Positions 1 to 7,800 of a stretch of DNA of 11,593 nucleotides are shown piece by piece. A model generated the notes under the pieces. It saw nothing but the letters and a program-made list of their open reading frames with translations. It made no database searches and was not told where the DNA came from. Each line of letters begins with the position of its first letter. The stretch's first letter is position 1. The translations under genes were made by a program, and so were the position numbers. The DNA is from Anaerolineaceae bacterium UBA5224 (lineage in GTDB: Bacteria > Chloroflexota > Anaerolineae > Anaerolineales > Anaerolineaceae): NCBI GenBank assembly GCA_002409365.1, contig DHUW01000068.1:11176-22768 (forward strand), read 5' to 3'.

Positions 1-639
1 TGCCGAAAGTGTCCGCGCCTGGTGGCATGGCGGGAAGAGGTCGCACGGGTTAAGCGGCGTGCTTATACGGATTGGGATTATTGGGGTAAACCGGTACCTG
101 GCTTTGGCGACCCCAAGGCGCGCTTGCTCATCCTGGGGCTGGCACCAGCTGCGCATGGAGCAAACCGTACTGGAAGGATGTTTACTGGTGACGGATCGGG
201 GGACTTTCTTATTTCAGCACTTTATCGGGCTGGATTCGCCTCTCAGCCTACTTCCAGAAAACGTGATGATAGGTTGGAATTAATCGATTGTTGGCTGACT
301 GCCTCGGCTCGATGTGCTCCACCAAAAAATAAACCAACTCCCGAAGAACTCAACAACTGCCGTCCCTGGCTTGAAGCTGAGCTTGCGTTAATGCCGAATA
401 TCCAGGGGTTTGTGCTGTTGGGGAAGGTCGCATTAGAAAGCCTGCTCAAGTTACCAGGTTATTCCGGCATTCCCCGGAAAGAGGTTCCATTTCGTCATGG
501 AGCTCTCTATCAACCCCTGAAGGAGTTGCCCTGGTTTCTGTGCACCTACCATCCAAGTCTGCAAAACACCCAAACCGGTCGTCTGACCGTCGAGATGTTT
601 GACCAGATTTGGGAAAAAGCCCGAAGATTGCTTGAATAA
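1..639 (+). CDS. Type 5 uracil-DNA glycosylase (UDGb family), 5' truncated by the window
   Basis: Removes uracil, and in characterised relatives other deaminated bases, from DNA as the first step of base-excision repair; cytoplasmic. Counting from the GTG at 22, the signature GLAPAAHGANRTGR sits at residues 39-52, followed by FTGDGSGDF; this is the motif A region of family 5, which has Ala where most UDGs carry a catalytic Asp or Asn. The C-terminal motif is HPS at 177-179 with TGRLT after it. Family 4/5 enzymes hold a 4Fe-4S cluster on four Cys. Two are C98 and C113 (14 residues apart). The other two are in codons 1-3 and 10-12 of the window (C-R-K-C), upstream of the GTG and in frame, so the gene starts left of position 1 and the GTG is internal. 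It converges on the isomerase gene with 19 bp between the stops. Family is confident; exact substrate range is not visible. Confidence 0.93.
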   Translation, partial: CRKCPRLVAWREEVARVKRRAYTDWDYWGKPVPGFGDPKARLLILGLAPAAHGANRTGRMFTGDGSGDFLISALYRAGFASQPTSRKRDDRLELIDCWLTASARCAPPKNKPTPEELNNCRPWLEAELALMPNIQGFVLLGKVALESLLKLPGYSGIPRKEVPFRHGALYQPLKELPWFLCTYHPSLQNTQTGRLTVEMFDQIWEKARRLLE

Positions 640-658
640 CTAATTCGTTATGAACCTC

Positions 659-1705
659 TTATTCCGCTTTTGAAAGCGCGGATTTTAGTGCATTCAAAGC
701 TTCAACCGGAGTAGGGTTGATGCCGTAACCCAGTGCGAGGTAGTAGGAAACATAGTCGCCAAATTGCAGCAGGCTCCATAGTTGTGCCAGGCGTCCATCT
801 CCCAAGGCAACAACAGAATCCACTGCAATGCCGGCTTCCAGGAAATATTGCATGCTCAAATCGATCCGCTTTTGATTGCGAGGATGATCGATAGCAGATC
901 GCAGGAAAATGGCGGAAGTTTTCTCAAAGAGTGAATCAGGATATTGCAGGCCTGCCAGTGTGTTATGGTTCATCTCTGGGATGCCTTCAAAACTCGCCCA
1001 GGCTTTGGCTAACTCATTGATCTGGGTCTTCCAACGGCGGGCGATCACCTCCACTTCACCTGCCGCAAAGATCACAATATTACGACCGAGCAGTTGCCCA
1101 GCCAGGCGCATTGCCGGGTTCTGAACGAGGGGGCTTTCAGGCTTCAGCACCTGGAATTGTTCTTTCATGATCGCAACCGCTTTGTCGATATCTTTTTGTT
1201 GATGGTGGATCAAACCCAGGCGCTCAGCCAATGCGAGCAGCAACCCAAACGACCAACCGATCGCTGTCCTGGGTTGGCCCTTATGGTTGAAATACCAGTG
1301 AGTGACCCCAGCAGTTAATGCTTCCCGTTGCAAATTGCCGCCAGTAGAAATTGCCAATAAGGAACAACCTCTTTCTTTGGCGGTCTGGAAACTGCTTAAT
1401 GTTTCCTCGGTGTTACCGGAATGAGATGAGCAAACTACCAATGTGTCCGGGCCATCTGCCCAGCCAGGCAGACCATAATCCCGGCGGGAAAAGATGGGTA
1501 CAGAGACATAAGGGGACAAATAGCTGCTGAAAAGGTCGCCACCAATCGCTGAACCACCCATCCCACTGATCAAGATTTTTCGAATTTGGGGATAACTGGG
1601 CAATGGTTTTTCCAAACCTTGATGCCAGGCGTTATTTAAATCTGTTGGCAGGGATTCGATGTATCCAGCCATATTCTCAGGGTCAAGCGGGTTATTTTCA
1701 GACAT
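659..1705 (-). CDS. Bifunctional phosphoglucose/phosphomannose isomerase (SIS-domain type)
   Basis: Interconverts glucose-6-phosphate, or mannose-6-phosphate, with fructose-6-phosphate in the cytoplasm. The 348 residues match the usual size of the archaeal/bacterial bifunctional PGI/PMI family, not the large classical PGI. Visible signatures: GMGGSAIGGD at 48-57 in the first SIS domain; SSHSGNTEE at 93-101, the sugar-phosphate-binding loop; and QINELAKAW followed by PEMNHN at 243-248, where the family places its catalytic Glu and His. The C-terminal DYVSYYLALGYGINPTP stretch (317-333) is also typical. The start is an ATG with AAAGGAG (1718-1712) 6 nt upstream. It is last in a probable operon, 74 bp after the lipoprotein gene. 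Family assignment is strong; activity on both sugars comes from family knowledge, not from anything in this sequence. Confidence 0.92.
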   Translation of the reverse strand: MSENNPLDPENMAGYIESLPTDLNNAWHQGLEKPLPSYPQIRKILISGMGGSAIGGDLFSSYLSPYVSVPIFSRRDYGLPGWADGPDTLVVCSSHSGNTEETLSSFQTAKERGCSLLAISTGGNLQREALTAGVTHWYFNHKGQPRTAIGWSFGLLLALAERLGLIHHQQKDIDKAVAIMKEQFQVLKPESPLVQNPAMRLAGQLLGRNIVIFAAGEVEVIARRWKTQINELAKAWASFEGIPEMNHNTLAGLQYPDSLFEKTSAIFLRSAIDHPRNQKRIDLSMQYFLEAGIAVDSVVALGDGRLAQLWSLLQFGDYVSYYLALGYGINPTPVEALNALKSALSKAE

Positions 1706-1779
1706 GATTTTCTCCTTTAAGCAGGCTTAATCTTATCTCAAAGAGAGAATATTTGCAGGAAAGATGCAAACGACAATTG
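1706..1779 (-). other. Intergenic spacer with two short inverted repeats
   Basis: This 74-bp gap between the lipoprotein stop and the isomerase start holds two perfect 6-bp inverted repeats. One, TTTGCA/TGCAAA (1770-1765 and 1757-1752), has a 7-nt loop. The other, TTAAGC/GCTTAA (1730-1725 and 1722-1717), has a 2-nt centre and overlaps the A-rich left side of the isomerase ribosome-binding site. Neither is GC-rich nor followed by a T-run, so they do not look like terminators. The second could be a protein-binding palindrome or an mRNA structure affecting isomerase translation. I see no convincing promoter here. Confidence 0.35.
1712..1718 (-). promoter_or_regulatory. Ribosome-binding site of the isomerase gene
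   Basis: AAAGGAG on the minus strand, 6 nt before the ATG at 1705. It is a near-consensus Shine-Dalgarno and fixes the start codon. Confidence 0.8.
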
Positions 1780-2493
1780 CTATGGTGTCGGCGAAGGGGT
1801 CAGGGTTATGGTCGGCGTTGGAGTGGGGTCGTTAGTCACAATGATCTTAACATAAAAAGGCGCATCTGCATTGAAACCGATGCCAAATAGGTTGCCATCC
1901 TGGTCCTGCAGCATCCAGTTACTCTGGTAACTGCCAGGAGCAAGAGGAGCAAAAAACTTGACGCTCAGGTCGATTGCCTGGCCAGGCAGAACTTCACCAC
2001 TTAGAAATTGCTCATACTGGGCACCCATGGAATTCTGGGAATAGAAGACCAATTTATATAATCTCGTCCACTTGCAGCTCCCACGGTTCACCAGCCGCCA
2101 GGTTTTTATGAACTCCTGGCCGGCATACATTGGTGTATCGTCCGGAATAGTGATGTCAAATGGCACACCTGCACCAGCTTTGTTGCAGGGCTGATCGCTG
2201 GTCGGCGTGGGCTCGGGGGTCGCGCTGCGGGCGATCGTCGCTATCTGTGTGATCTCAGGCAGAGGCGTTGCCTTACTTGTGGCTGTGGCTGTGGGCAGAA
2301 AGGCGAGAATTTCGAAAGCTGATTGAGTGACCTGGGCAACCGAGGTCTGTAGCAGGTCTTGTTCACTAAAAGTAGGCGCAAGGCTTGATTGTGAAGTTGG
2401 AGTGCTCTCGGGTCGGCAGGCTGCCAGGAGCGTGAGCATCAGGATGAAGAGCAGGATTCGAACAAAGTTAGGCCGCATACTTCCATTTTCCAT
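1780..2493 (-). CDS. Lipoprotein with NBR1-type Ig-like domain and Thr/Pro-rich linkers
   Basis: Surface lipoprotein of 237 residues; function unknown. A lipoprotein signal peptide covers residues 6-26: positive R7 and R12, a hydrophobic run ILLFILMLTLL, then lipobox LAAC with the lipidated Cys at 26. Residues 27-100 are a Ser/Thr/Pro-rich low-complexity linker. Residues 111-218 form a beta-sandwich resembling the NBR1 Ig-like domain family: TWRLVNRGSCKW (131-142), LPGQAIDLSVKFFAP (169-183), GSYQSNWML (187-195). C103 and C140 could form a disulfide. The protein ends in PTPTPTITLTPSPTP. Its first ATG overlaps the TAA of the upstream gene as TAATG, suggesting translational coupling. A second in-frame ATG at 2478 (residue 6) would give a tighter signal peptide and cannot be excluded. 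NBR1-type domains on such lipoproteins are often linked to binding cell-surface material, but the ligand is unknown. Confidence 0.85.
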   Translation of the reverse strand: MENGSMRPNFVRILLFILMLTLLAACRPESTPTSQSSLAPTFSEQDLLQTSVAQVTQSAFEILAFLPTATATSKATPLPEITQIATIARSATPEPTPTSDQPCNKAGAGVPFDITIPDDTPMYAGQEFIKTWRLVNRGSCKWTRLYKLVFYSQNSMGAQYEQFLSGEVLPGQAIDLSVKFFAPLAPGSYQSNWMLQDQDGNLFGIGFNADAPFYVKIIVTNDPTPTPTITLTPSPTP

Positions 2494-4799
2494 TATTCTG
2501 AAACAGGCAGATCAGTCTCATGGACGAAGTTTTTCTGTGCAGCGCCAAAATGGTGTTCAATCGTTCCATCTGGGAAGCGCACCGTCGTGTTCTTACCGTC
2601 CCGGGTAACTTCAAGTCCGCGATATTGCACCTTGAAAACCCAGGGGAAGGGGTTTTGCCCTCGTATAGTGACCTTGTTTTCGTTCAAAATACGAACTCCG
2701 TCAAGCTCCAGAATCAGGCTGACCGGTATTAACCCGCCGATCGTGTTGCGGAGCCCCAAAAGACGACCGTTATGCGCGTTCCAGCGATCGGTGTTGTTGT
2801 GCTCCAGACGCAAGTGGTTGATTTGTGCCTGCTGGAGCTGCCCGAGCAGTTTGAAGGCTGTATCTGTCTGTCCCTTGCGGATCAAGTCGGCAAGAACCAG
2901 GAGGTTCCAGCCCAGGTTGACCACTTTCTTCTCAGTTTGTGTGTCCAAATTCTCTGGCAGTCCATAATTTGTGGCTGCGAGGACTGACTTGAAGTTCCAC
3001 CTGTCTGGCTCCTGTTCATTTTCTATTGGAGCAGAAAATAGAATGCCCAGATCATGGCTCTGCAGGTTGGCTTGATGGATCTGAATATGGCAATCCCGGA
3101 GATTAAGATCGGTGATTTTATCGATGCGGGCATAAACCTGGGTAGTGGTATAGAAGAAACTGCCGGGGAGCCATAACAGGTTGGCAGGTTCAACCGGTTC
3201 TACAACTTGTTCGCCTTCTGCATTTTCTCCGTGAAGATAAAAGACAGACGGTTTTTTCAGCTGCGAAGATGGTTTCAAGCGTAAATTCAACCGGGCTGGC
3301 TTCGAGAGGTATATGGATTTTGCACCGAAAGCCTGCAGGTCGCCGTTGAAAAGGATCTCACCGGAATGAAAGTAATGGGTTTCACGGTCCAGGCAACTGC
3401 TCTGGTAGTTCATATCTGCAAAATCTGTGATGAAGGTGTTAAGTGAGTATAGATGACTTTCAATCTCAAGCATGGTTGACTGATCATCTGCGACCTGGGC
3501 GATTTTGCGTAATTCTCCCAACTCGATCGCAAGCAAGCTTGCCAGGTTGATCTGCTCGGTAAAGCTGATGCGCGTAGCCAAAGTGTTTTCGTCCAACAGG
3601 TCAAAAGTTGGCAGACTGATCAGCCCGCATTGTTCAATACTGCTCCATTCAGGGAAGCCATCCTGATCCCGATCGTTTTCTAAGGAAAACCACGCCAGGC
3701 ACAATGCCTTTAACGCCGGATAGATTCCAAGCAGGAAGTCCTTTTGTTGATAAACCTGGTGCACACGCCAGGTAAGGTCACATAAACAAGGGAAGGGCAG
3801 AGCGAGATGCGGGTTGCTCTTCAGATCTGTGGAAGCTTTTTCCACATAATCAGCAAGCAATTTTGTTGACAGTTCAACCTGGGCAGGCAATAGGCTGCCA
3901 ATGAGCTGCCATAACTCGATAGCAGAGATGCCTGAACGGGCACCAGGTACGCTTTGGGTAAAAGCTGAGTGAATTCCACGGGTCCGATCGGGGCTCACTT
4001 GTCCCTGGGCGTCCTTCCGAAGAAGTTGGAATGCCTGATTCTGGTTGGAATAGAAGGCAGCATCCCAATTGGACTGAGGGGTAATGATTTGCACCATTCT
4101 AGCCTGGTTCGCTACCTCCAGCCTGGCAATTTCACCGTCCCAATTGGCCGGGTAACTTCTATTGTTATTCTCGGTATTGTTTTTTTGCACAACGCATTCC
4201 CAGAGGGTTTGCAGGCTTTCTCCTGGAGCCAGATGCTTACTTTGCTCCAGCGCCAGATTGGGGCTCAGTACTGTTTTTGATCCACCTTCCATACCGAGAG
4301 TGACCGTCAGGTTGCCTGTTTGACCCTTCAGAATTGTTTGATAACCCTGTCGGGTGGGTTTGAGCTCAGAATTGCCCTGCAGCGTGATCAGCCTGGCGGC
4401 TAATCTTGCGCCTATTTCAGCGTTTGTTTCGCCATGGTTGGTGATGCTGATGCGCCCTTGCACCCAATCGCCACTGCGCACCCAGAATTCGACCACTGCC
4501 TTCACATCCTGAACAGGTGAAATCGTCAGACGGGCATAATTTGAGAATATCAGGTCAAGAGAAGGTTGACAGAAGAAATCCTGGATCCTTTCCTGGGTGA
4601 CCTTGTTAATGCTCACCTGGGGCATGATCTGAAAGCTGCGGGCCTGCAAACCCAGCGTGCTTAATAAGCTGACAGAAGCGCATTCTTCTGTCTCCAACTG
4701 CCAGACAGCATCAAATGAGCCCGGTGTCTCAAGGAATTGCTGATCAGCAGCCAGGGTAAGACCAATGGCATCACTGCTGAAAAAGGGACCGATGTTCAC
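2493..4799 (-). CDS. Glycosidase-like (alpha/alpha)-toroid protein, function unassigned
   Basis: A 768-residue protein without signal peptide or membrane segment, so probably cytoplasmic. I do not recognise a named family. Residues ~1-240 look beta-rich (for example GDWVQGRISITNHGET at 110-125), like the N-terminal sandwich of several glycoside hydrolases. Residues ~275-465 are helix pairs typical of an (alpha/alpha)6 toroid, with NDRDQDGFPEW at 375-385, resembling the D-x-D-x-DG-x-PEW loop of GH63/GH37 and glycogen-debranching proteins. A beta-rich insert follows (~470-590), then more helices with GLRNTIGGLIP (682-692), and a C-terminal beta domain (~700-750) containing NPFPW, YRGLEV and FPDG. 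The ESGWD-type acid motif of GH63/GH37 is not seen, so it may be divergent or non-catalytic. Start is a GTG; upstream AGGAG lies only 1 nt away, whereas a TATAAT ends exactly 6 nt before it. It leads the operon with the lipoprotein and sugar-phosphate isomerase, which supports a carbohydrate role. Confidence 0.7.
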   Translation of the reverse strand: MNIGPFFSSDAIGLTLAADQQFLETPGSFDAVWQLETEECASVSLLSTLGLQARSFQIMPQVSINKVTQERIQDFFCQPSLDLIFSNYARLTISPVQDVKAVVEFWVRSGDWVQGRISITNHGETNAEIGARLAARLITLQGNSELKPTRQGYQTILKGQTGNLTVTLGMEGGSKTVLSPNLALEQSKHLAPGESLQTLWECVVQKNNTENNNRSYPANWDGEIARLEVANQARMVQIITPQSNWDAAFYSNQNQAFQLLRKDAQGQVSPDRTRGIHSAFTQSVPGARSGISAIELWQLIGSLLPAQVELSTKLLADYVEKASTDLKSNPHLALPFPCLCDLTWRVHQVYQQKDFLLGIYPALKALCLAWFSLENDRDQDGFPEWSSIEQCGLISLPTFDLLDENTLATRISFTEQINLASLLAIELGELRKIAQVADDQSTMLEIESHLYSLNTFITDFADMNYQSSCLDRETHYFHSGEILFNGDLQAFGAKSIYLSKPARLNLRLKPSSQLKKPSVFYLHGENAEGEQVVEPVEPANLLWLPGSFFYTTTQVYARIDKITDLNLRDCHIQIHQANLQSHDLGILFSAPIENEQEPDRWNFKSVLAATNYGLPENLDTQTEKKVVNLGWNLLVLADLIRKGQTDTAFKLLGQLQQAQINHLRLEHNNTDRWNAHNGRLLGLRNTIGGLIPVSLILELDGVRILNENKVTIRGQNPFPWVFKVQYRGLEVTRDGKNTTVRFPDGTIEHHFGAAQKNFVHETDLPVSE

Positions 4800-4805
4800 G
4801 CTCCT

Positions 4806-4811
4806 ATTATA
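4806..4811 (-). promoter_or_regulatory. Candidate -10 element for the 768-residue protein (leaderless arrangement)
   Basis: Perfect TATAAT on the minus strand. Its 3' end is 6 nt before the GTG at 4799, so the predicted first transcribed base is the G of the start codon. No good -35 hexamer is present at 16-18 bp; a TTTACC lies about 21 bp upstream, too far for normal spacing. Confidence 0.45.
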
Positions 4812-4816
4812 TGCGA

Positions 4817-4836
4817 GGTTGGTAGTTCGGTTGGTA
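4817..4836. repeat. Tandem octamer, possible operator
   Basis: GGTTGGTA occurs twice (4817-4824 and 4829-4836), 12 bp centre to centre, in the gap between the divergent genes. For the minus-strand promoter it occupies about -18 to -37, where a -35 element is missing, so it could be an activator or repressor site. This is inference from position only. Confidence 0.35.
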
Positions 4837-4846
4837 AACAGATAAA

Positions 4847-4875
4847 ATGACGTCGCGGTTCCTTTATGCTAAAAT
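4847..4875 (+). promoter_or_regulatory. Candidate promoter for the penicillin-binding protein gene
   Basis: ATGACG (4847-4852, four of six matches to TTGACA), a 17-bp spacer, then TAAAAT (4870-4875) preceded by an extended -10 TGC. Transcription would begin near 4882, leaving a short leader of about 18 nt before the ATG at 4900. Confidence 0.5.
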
Positions 4876-4886
4876 CGAAAGCAAGT

Positions 4887-4893
4887 GAGGAAG
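4887..4893 (+). promoter_or_regulatory. Ribosome-binding site that sets the PBP start
   Basis: GAGGAAG lies about 7-9 nt before the ATG at 4900. It overlaps the codons after an in-frame GTG at 4885, which has no such site and would sit only ~3 nt from the predicted transcription start, so 4900 is preferred. Confidence 0.6.
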
Positions 4894-4899
4894 AGAATT

Positions 4900-7800
4900 A
4901 TGATGGATATGAACCAATCGCCTGAATCTGAAGACACGACCCAGTTGTCCCCCGAGGAAATAAATAAGACAAGAGAAACTGATACTGGCTCCCAGTCTAG
5001 AGATGATCAAGGACTCCAATTCAAGGAATTAGAACATTTCAAAGAAACCCCATTAAGTCTTGAAGAACAAAATGGGATGAATAATTACAACAATCCAGGC
5101 GATGAATTCAAGACTGGTCATTGGGCAATTGATTTTCATGCTGCTGAAAAGGCACAACTATTCGAACCGGCACCACGACAGTCGGCAGTAAACTCGGACT
5201 TTGTTGAGACCATTCCACCTGAGACTCCGGTCAGTCAACCTGTACCAGAGGTCGTTCTGCCCGAGACTGTCGGTGAGGTGGACTCCCAGGCAACCACGCT
5301 CAATCCGGTTGCTTTTACACCGGCCGAAACAGAAGCGCCTCAAGAAACTCAACCGACTATCATCACCCCTCGTAAAAAACAGGTGACAACAACCGCTAAA
5401 CCACCTTCCAAACCTGTTTCCGGGAAAACCCAGCCAACGCTTGTTGGTGGGCAACCTCCAATACAACCACGCAAAACGAAAAAGAAAAAAGGTTGTTTCA
5501 GCCGGGGCATTTTGATCGCCTTGATTGTTTTACTCTTGATCCTATTGGGGGTAGGAATTTACGCCATCTCGAAGTATTTTGAAATCGCCAGCACCTTGCC
5601 ATCTGTCGACGAATTACAAAACCGTGCTTCCCAATTTGAGACCACTTATATACTCGACAGAAACGGCAATATCCTCTATGAGATCGTCGATCCCAATGCA
5701 GGTAAACGCACCTATGTGCCGCTCGAACGCATCTCTCCCTACCTGATTGCTGCGACTATCGCCACAGAAGACAAGGAATATTACAACCACCCCGGTTTTG
5801 ACCTGATCGCTTTGGCGCGTGCGCTGTATACCAACTATACGAGCGGTGAAATCGTTTCCGGCGCTTCCACGATCACGCAGCAGCTTGCCAGGCTCCTCTT
5901 GTTAACAGACGAACGCTATGACCAAACCTATGAAAGAAAAGCGCGCGAGATCATCCTCGCAGCTGAAATTACGCGTCGATACACCAAAGAACAGGTGCTC
6001 GAACTTTACCTTAACGAAATTTTTTATGGAAATTTATCTTATGGTATTGAAGCCGGTGCCAACACTTATTTCAACACCACAGCGGCTGAATTAAACCTGT
6101 TTCAATCGGCATTTCTGGCAGGAATCCCCCAGACGCCTGCTGTTTACGATATTTACAGCAACAGGGAGGAGACCCTAAACCGTGCTAAGACGGTTTTGGT
6201 ATTAATGTACGAACTCAGTAATGAAACTGGCTGTATCCACATTGGTGAAAACCTGGAACCAGTCTGTGTGGATGCCATCCAAACCATCGCAGCTTCCGAT
6301 GCGCTCGATGCTTATGAATTTCAGAAGCGCGATATTAACATGCAATTCCCGCATTGGGTGGTATTCATCCAGTCATTGCTTGAAAATCAGTTTGACGCCC
6401 AGACAATTTATCGTTCGGGGTTTTCAATCTACACCACCCTCGACCCCGACATGCAGCGGGAAGCTGAACAGGCGGTCACCAATCAACTGGCGCAAATGAC
6501 CGGCAAGAATGCCACCAATGGCGCTGTTGTGGTGATGAACCCAACCAATGGTGAAATTCTCTCCATGGTCGGGTCAGCAGACTTCAACAATGAAGCAATC
6601 AGTGGACAGGTCAATATGGCACTGACCCAAACCCGGCAGCCAGGTTCGTCAATCAAACCACTTACTTACCTGGCAGCGTTCGAAAAAGACTGGACGCCTT
6701 CCACCCTCATTTGGGACGTACCAACCAAGTTCAGACCTTCCACAGATCCGTTTGATACCAGCCCGGACTACGAGCCGGTCAACTATGACGGAAGATTCCA
6801 CGGTCCGGTCCTGGTGCGGGATGCGCTGGCAAATTCATTCAACATTCCTGCAGTCAAAGCCCTGGAATATGTGGGTATTTATGATGATCCCAACACTGCC
6901 GAGCAGGACGGTTTTATCAACTTTGCCCATCGGCTTGGAATCACTTCGTTGAACCGCCCTGACTATGGGCTATCGCTTACGTTAGGTGGAGGTGAGGTCA
7001 GCTTACTCGAGATGACGGGCGCTTTCCAGGTGATAGCCAACGAAGGTCGAAAAATTGCTCCAGTGGCGATCACCAAAGTGGTCGACCATCAGGGTAACGT
7101 TCTTTTCGAATACCAACCCCCAGCCGGTGACCAGGTTGTGCGCAGTGCGCATGCTTACCTGATCAGCTCCATTCTTTCTGACCCGGTTGCCCGCGCCCCT
7201 ATGTTTGGCTACGACTCGGTCTTGAACCTTCCCTTCCCGGCCGCTGCCAAAACTGGTACCACCAATGACTTCCGCGACAACTGGACGCTGGGTTATACAC
7301 CCGACCTGGTGGTGGGTGTTTGGGTGGGGAACGCCGATTACTCCCCTATGGTCAAAACTACAGGCGTGGAAGGCGCGGCTCCGATCTGGGCTGAGATCAT
7401 GCAGGCGGGTATCAATCGTTACAAGGGCGGGGTGGCTACGCCTTTTGCGCGTCCATCGGATGTGGTGGATTACACGATCTGTACGGTTTCAGGTGCACAA
7501 CCCAGCGAATATTGCCCGACCTATAAAACGGAAATTTTTGCTTCGGACCAAATCCCCCTGCCTAAGGACCAGGACCTCTGGTTGAAGACATCAATTGACG
7601 CCTGGACGAATCTGCAGGCCTCTCCGGCTTGTGCCGAATTTACCAAGGAAGCCCTGGCAATCAATGTTGAAGACAAATCTGCTATCGAATGGCTGGGCAC
7701 TCAGCCTGGAAGGGATTGGGCGAACAATAATGGCTTCCCTGATCCACTTGTAGTTAAACCCGAACGAGAGTGCCGCCTGGATGATCCCAGACCAATTATT

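Noticed and set aside
22..24. GTG as start of the uracil-DNA glycosylase
   Set aside because: The frame stays open to position 1 and the upstream codons encode the CxxC cluster ligands expected of the family.
636..651. ATAAC/GTTAT hairpin between the convergent glycosylase and isomerase genes
   Set aside because: Only a 5-bp AT-rich stem without a T-run; too weak to call a terminator.
1745..1776. Promoter for the isomerase (TTGTCG, 17 bp, AATATT)
   Set aside because: The -10 match is poor and the gene reads naturally as the third gene of the operon.
4885..4887. GTG as start of the penicillin-binding protein
   Set aside because: No ribosome-binding site, and it sits almost at the predicted transcription start; the ATG at 4900 has GAGGAAG at good spacing.
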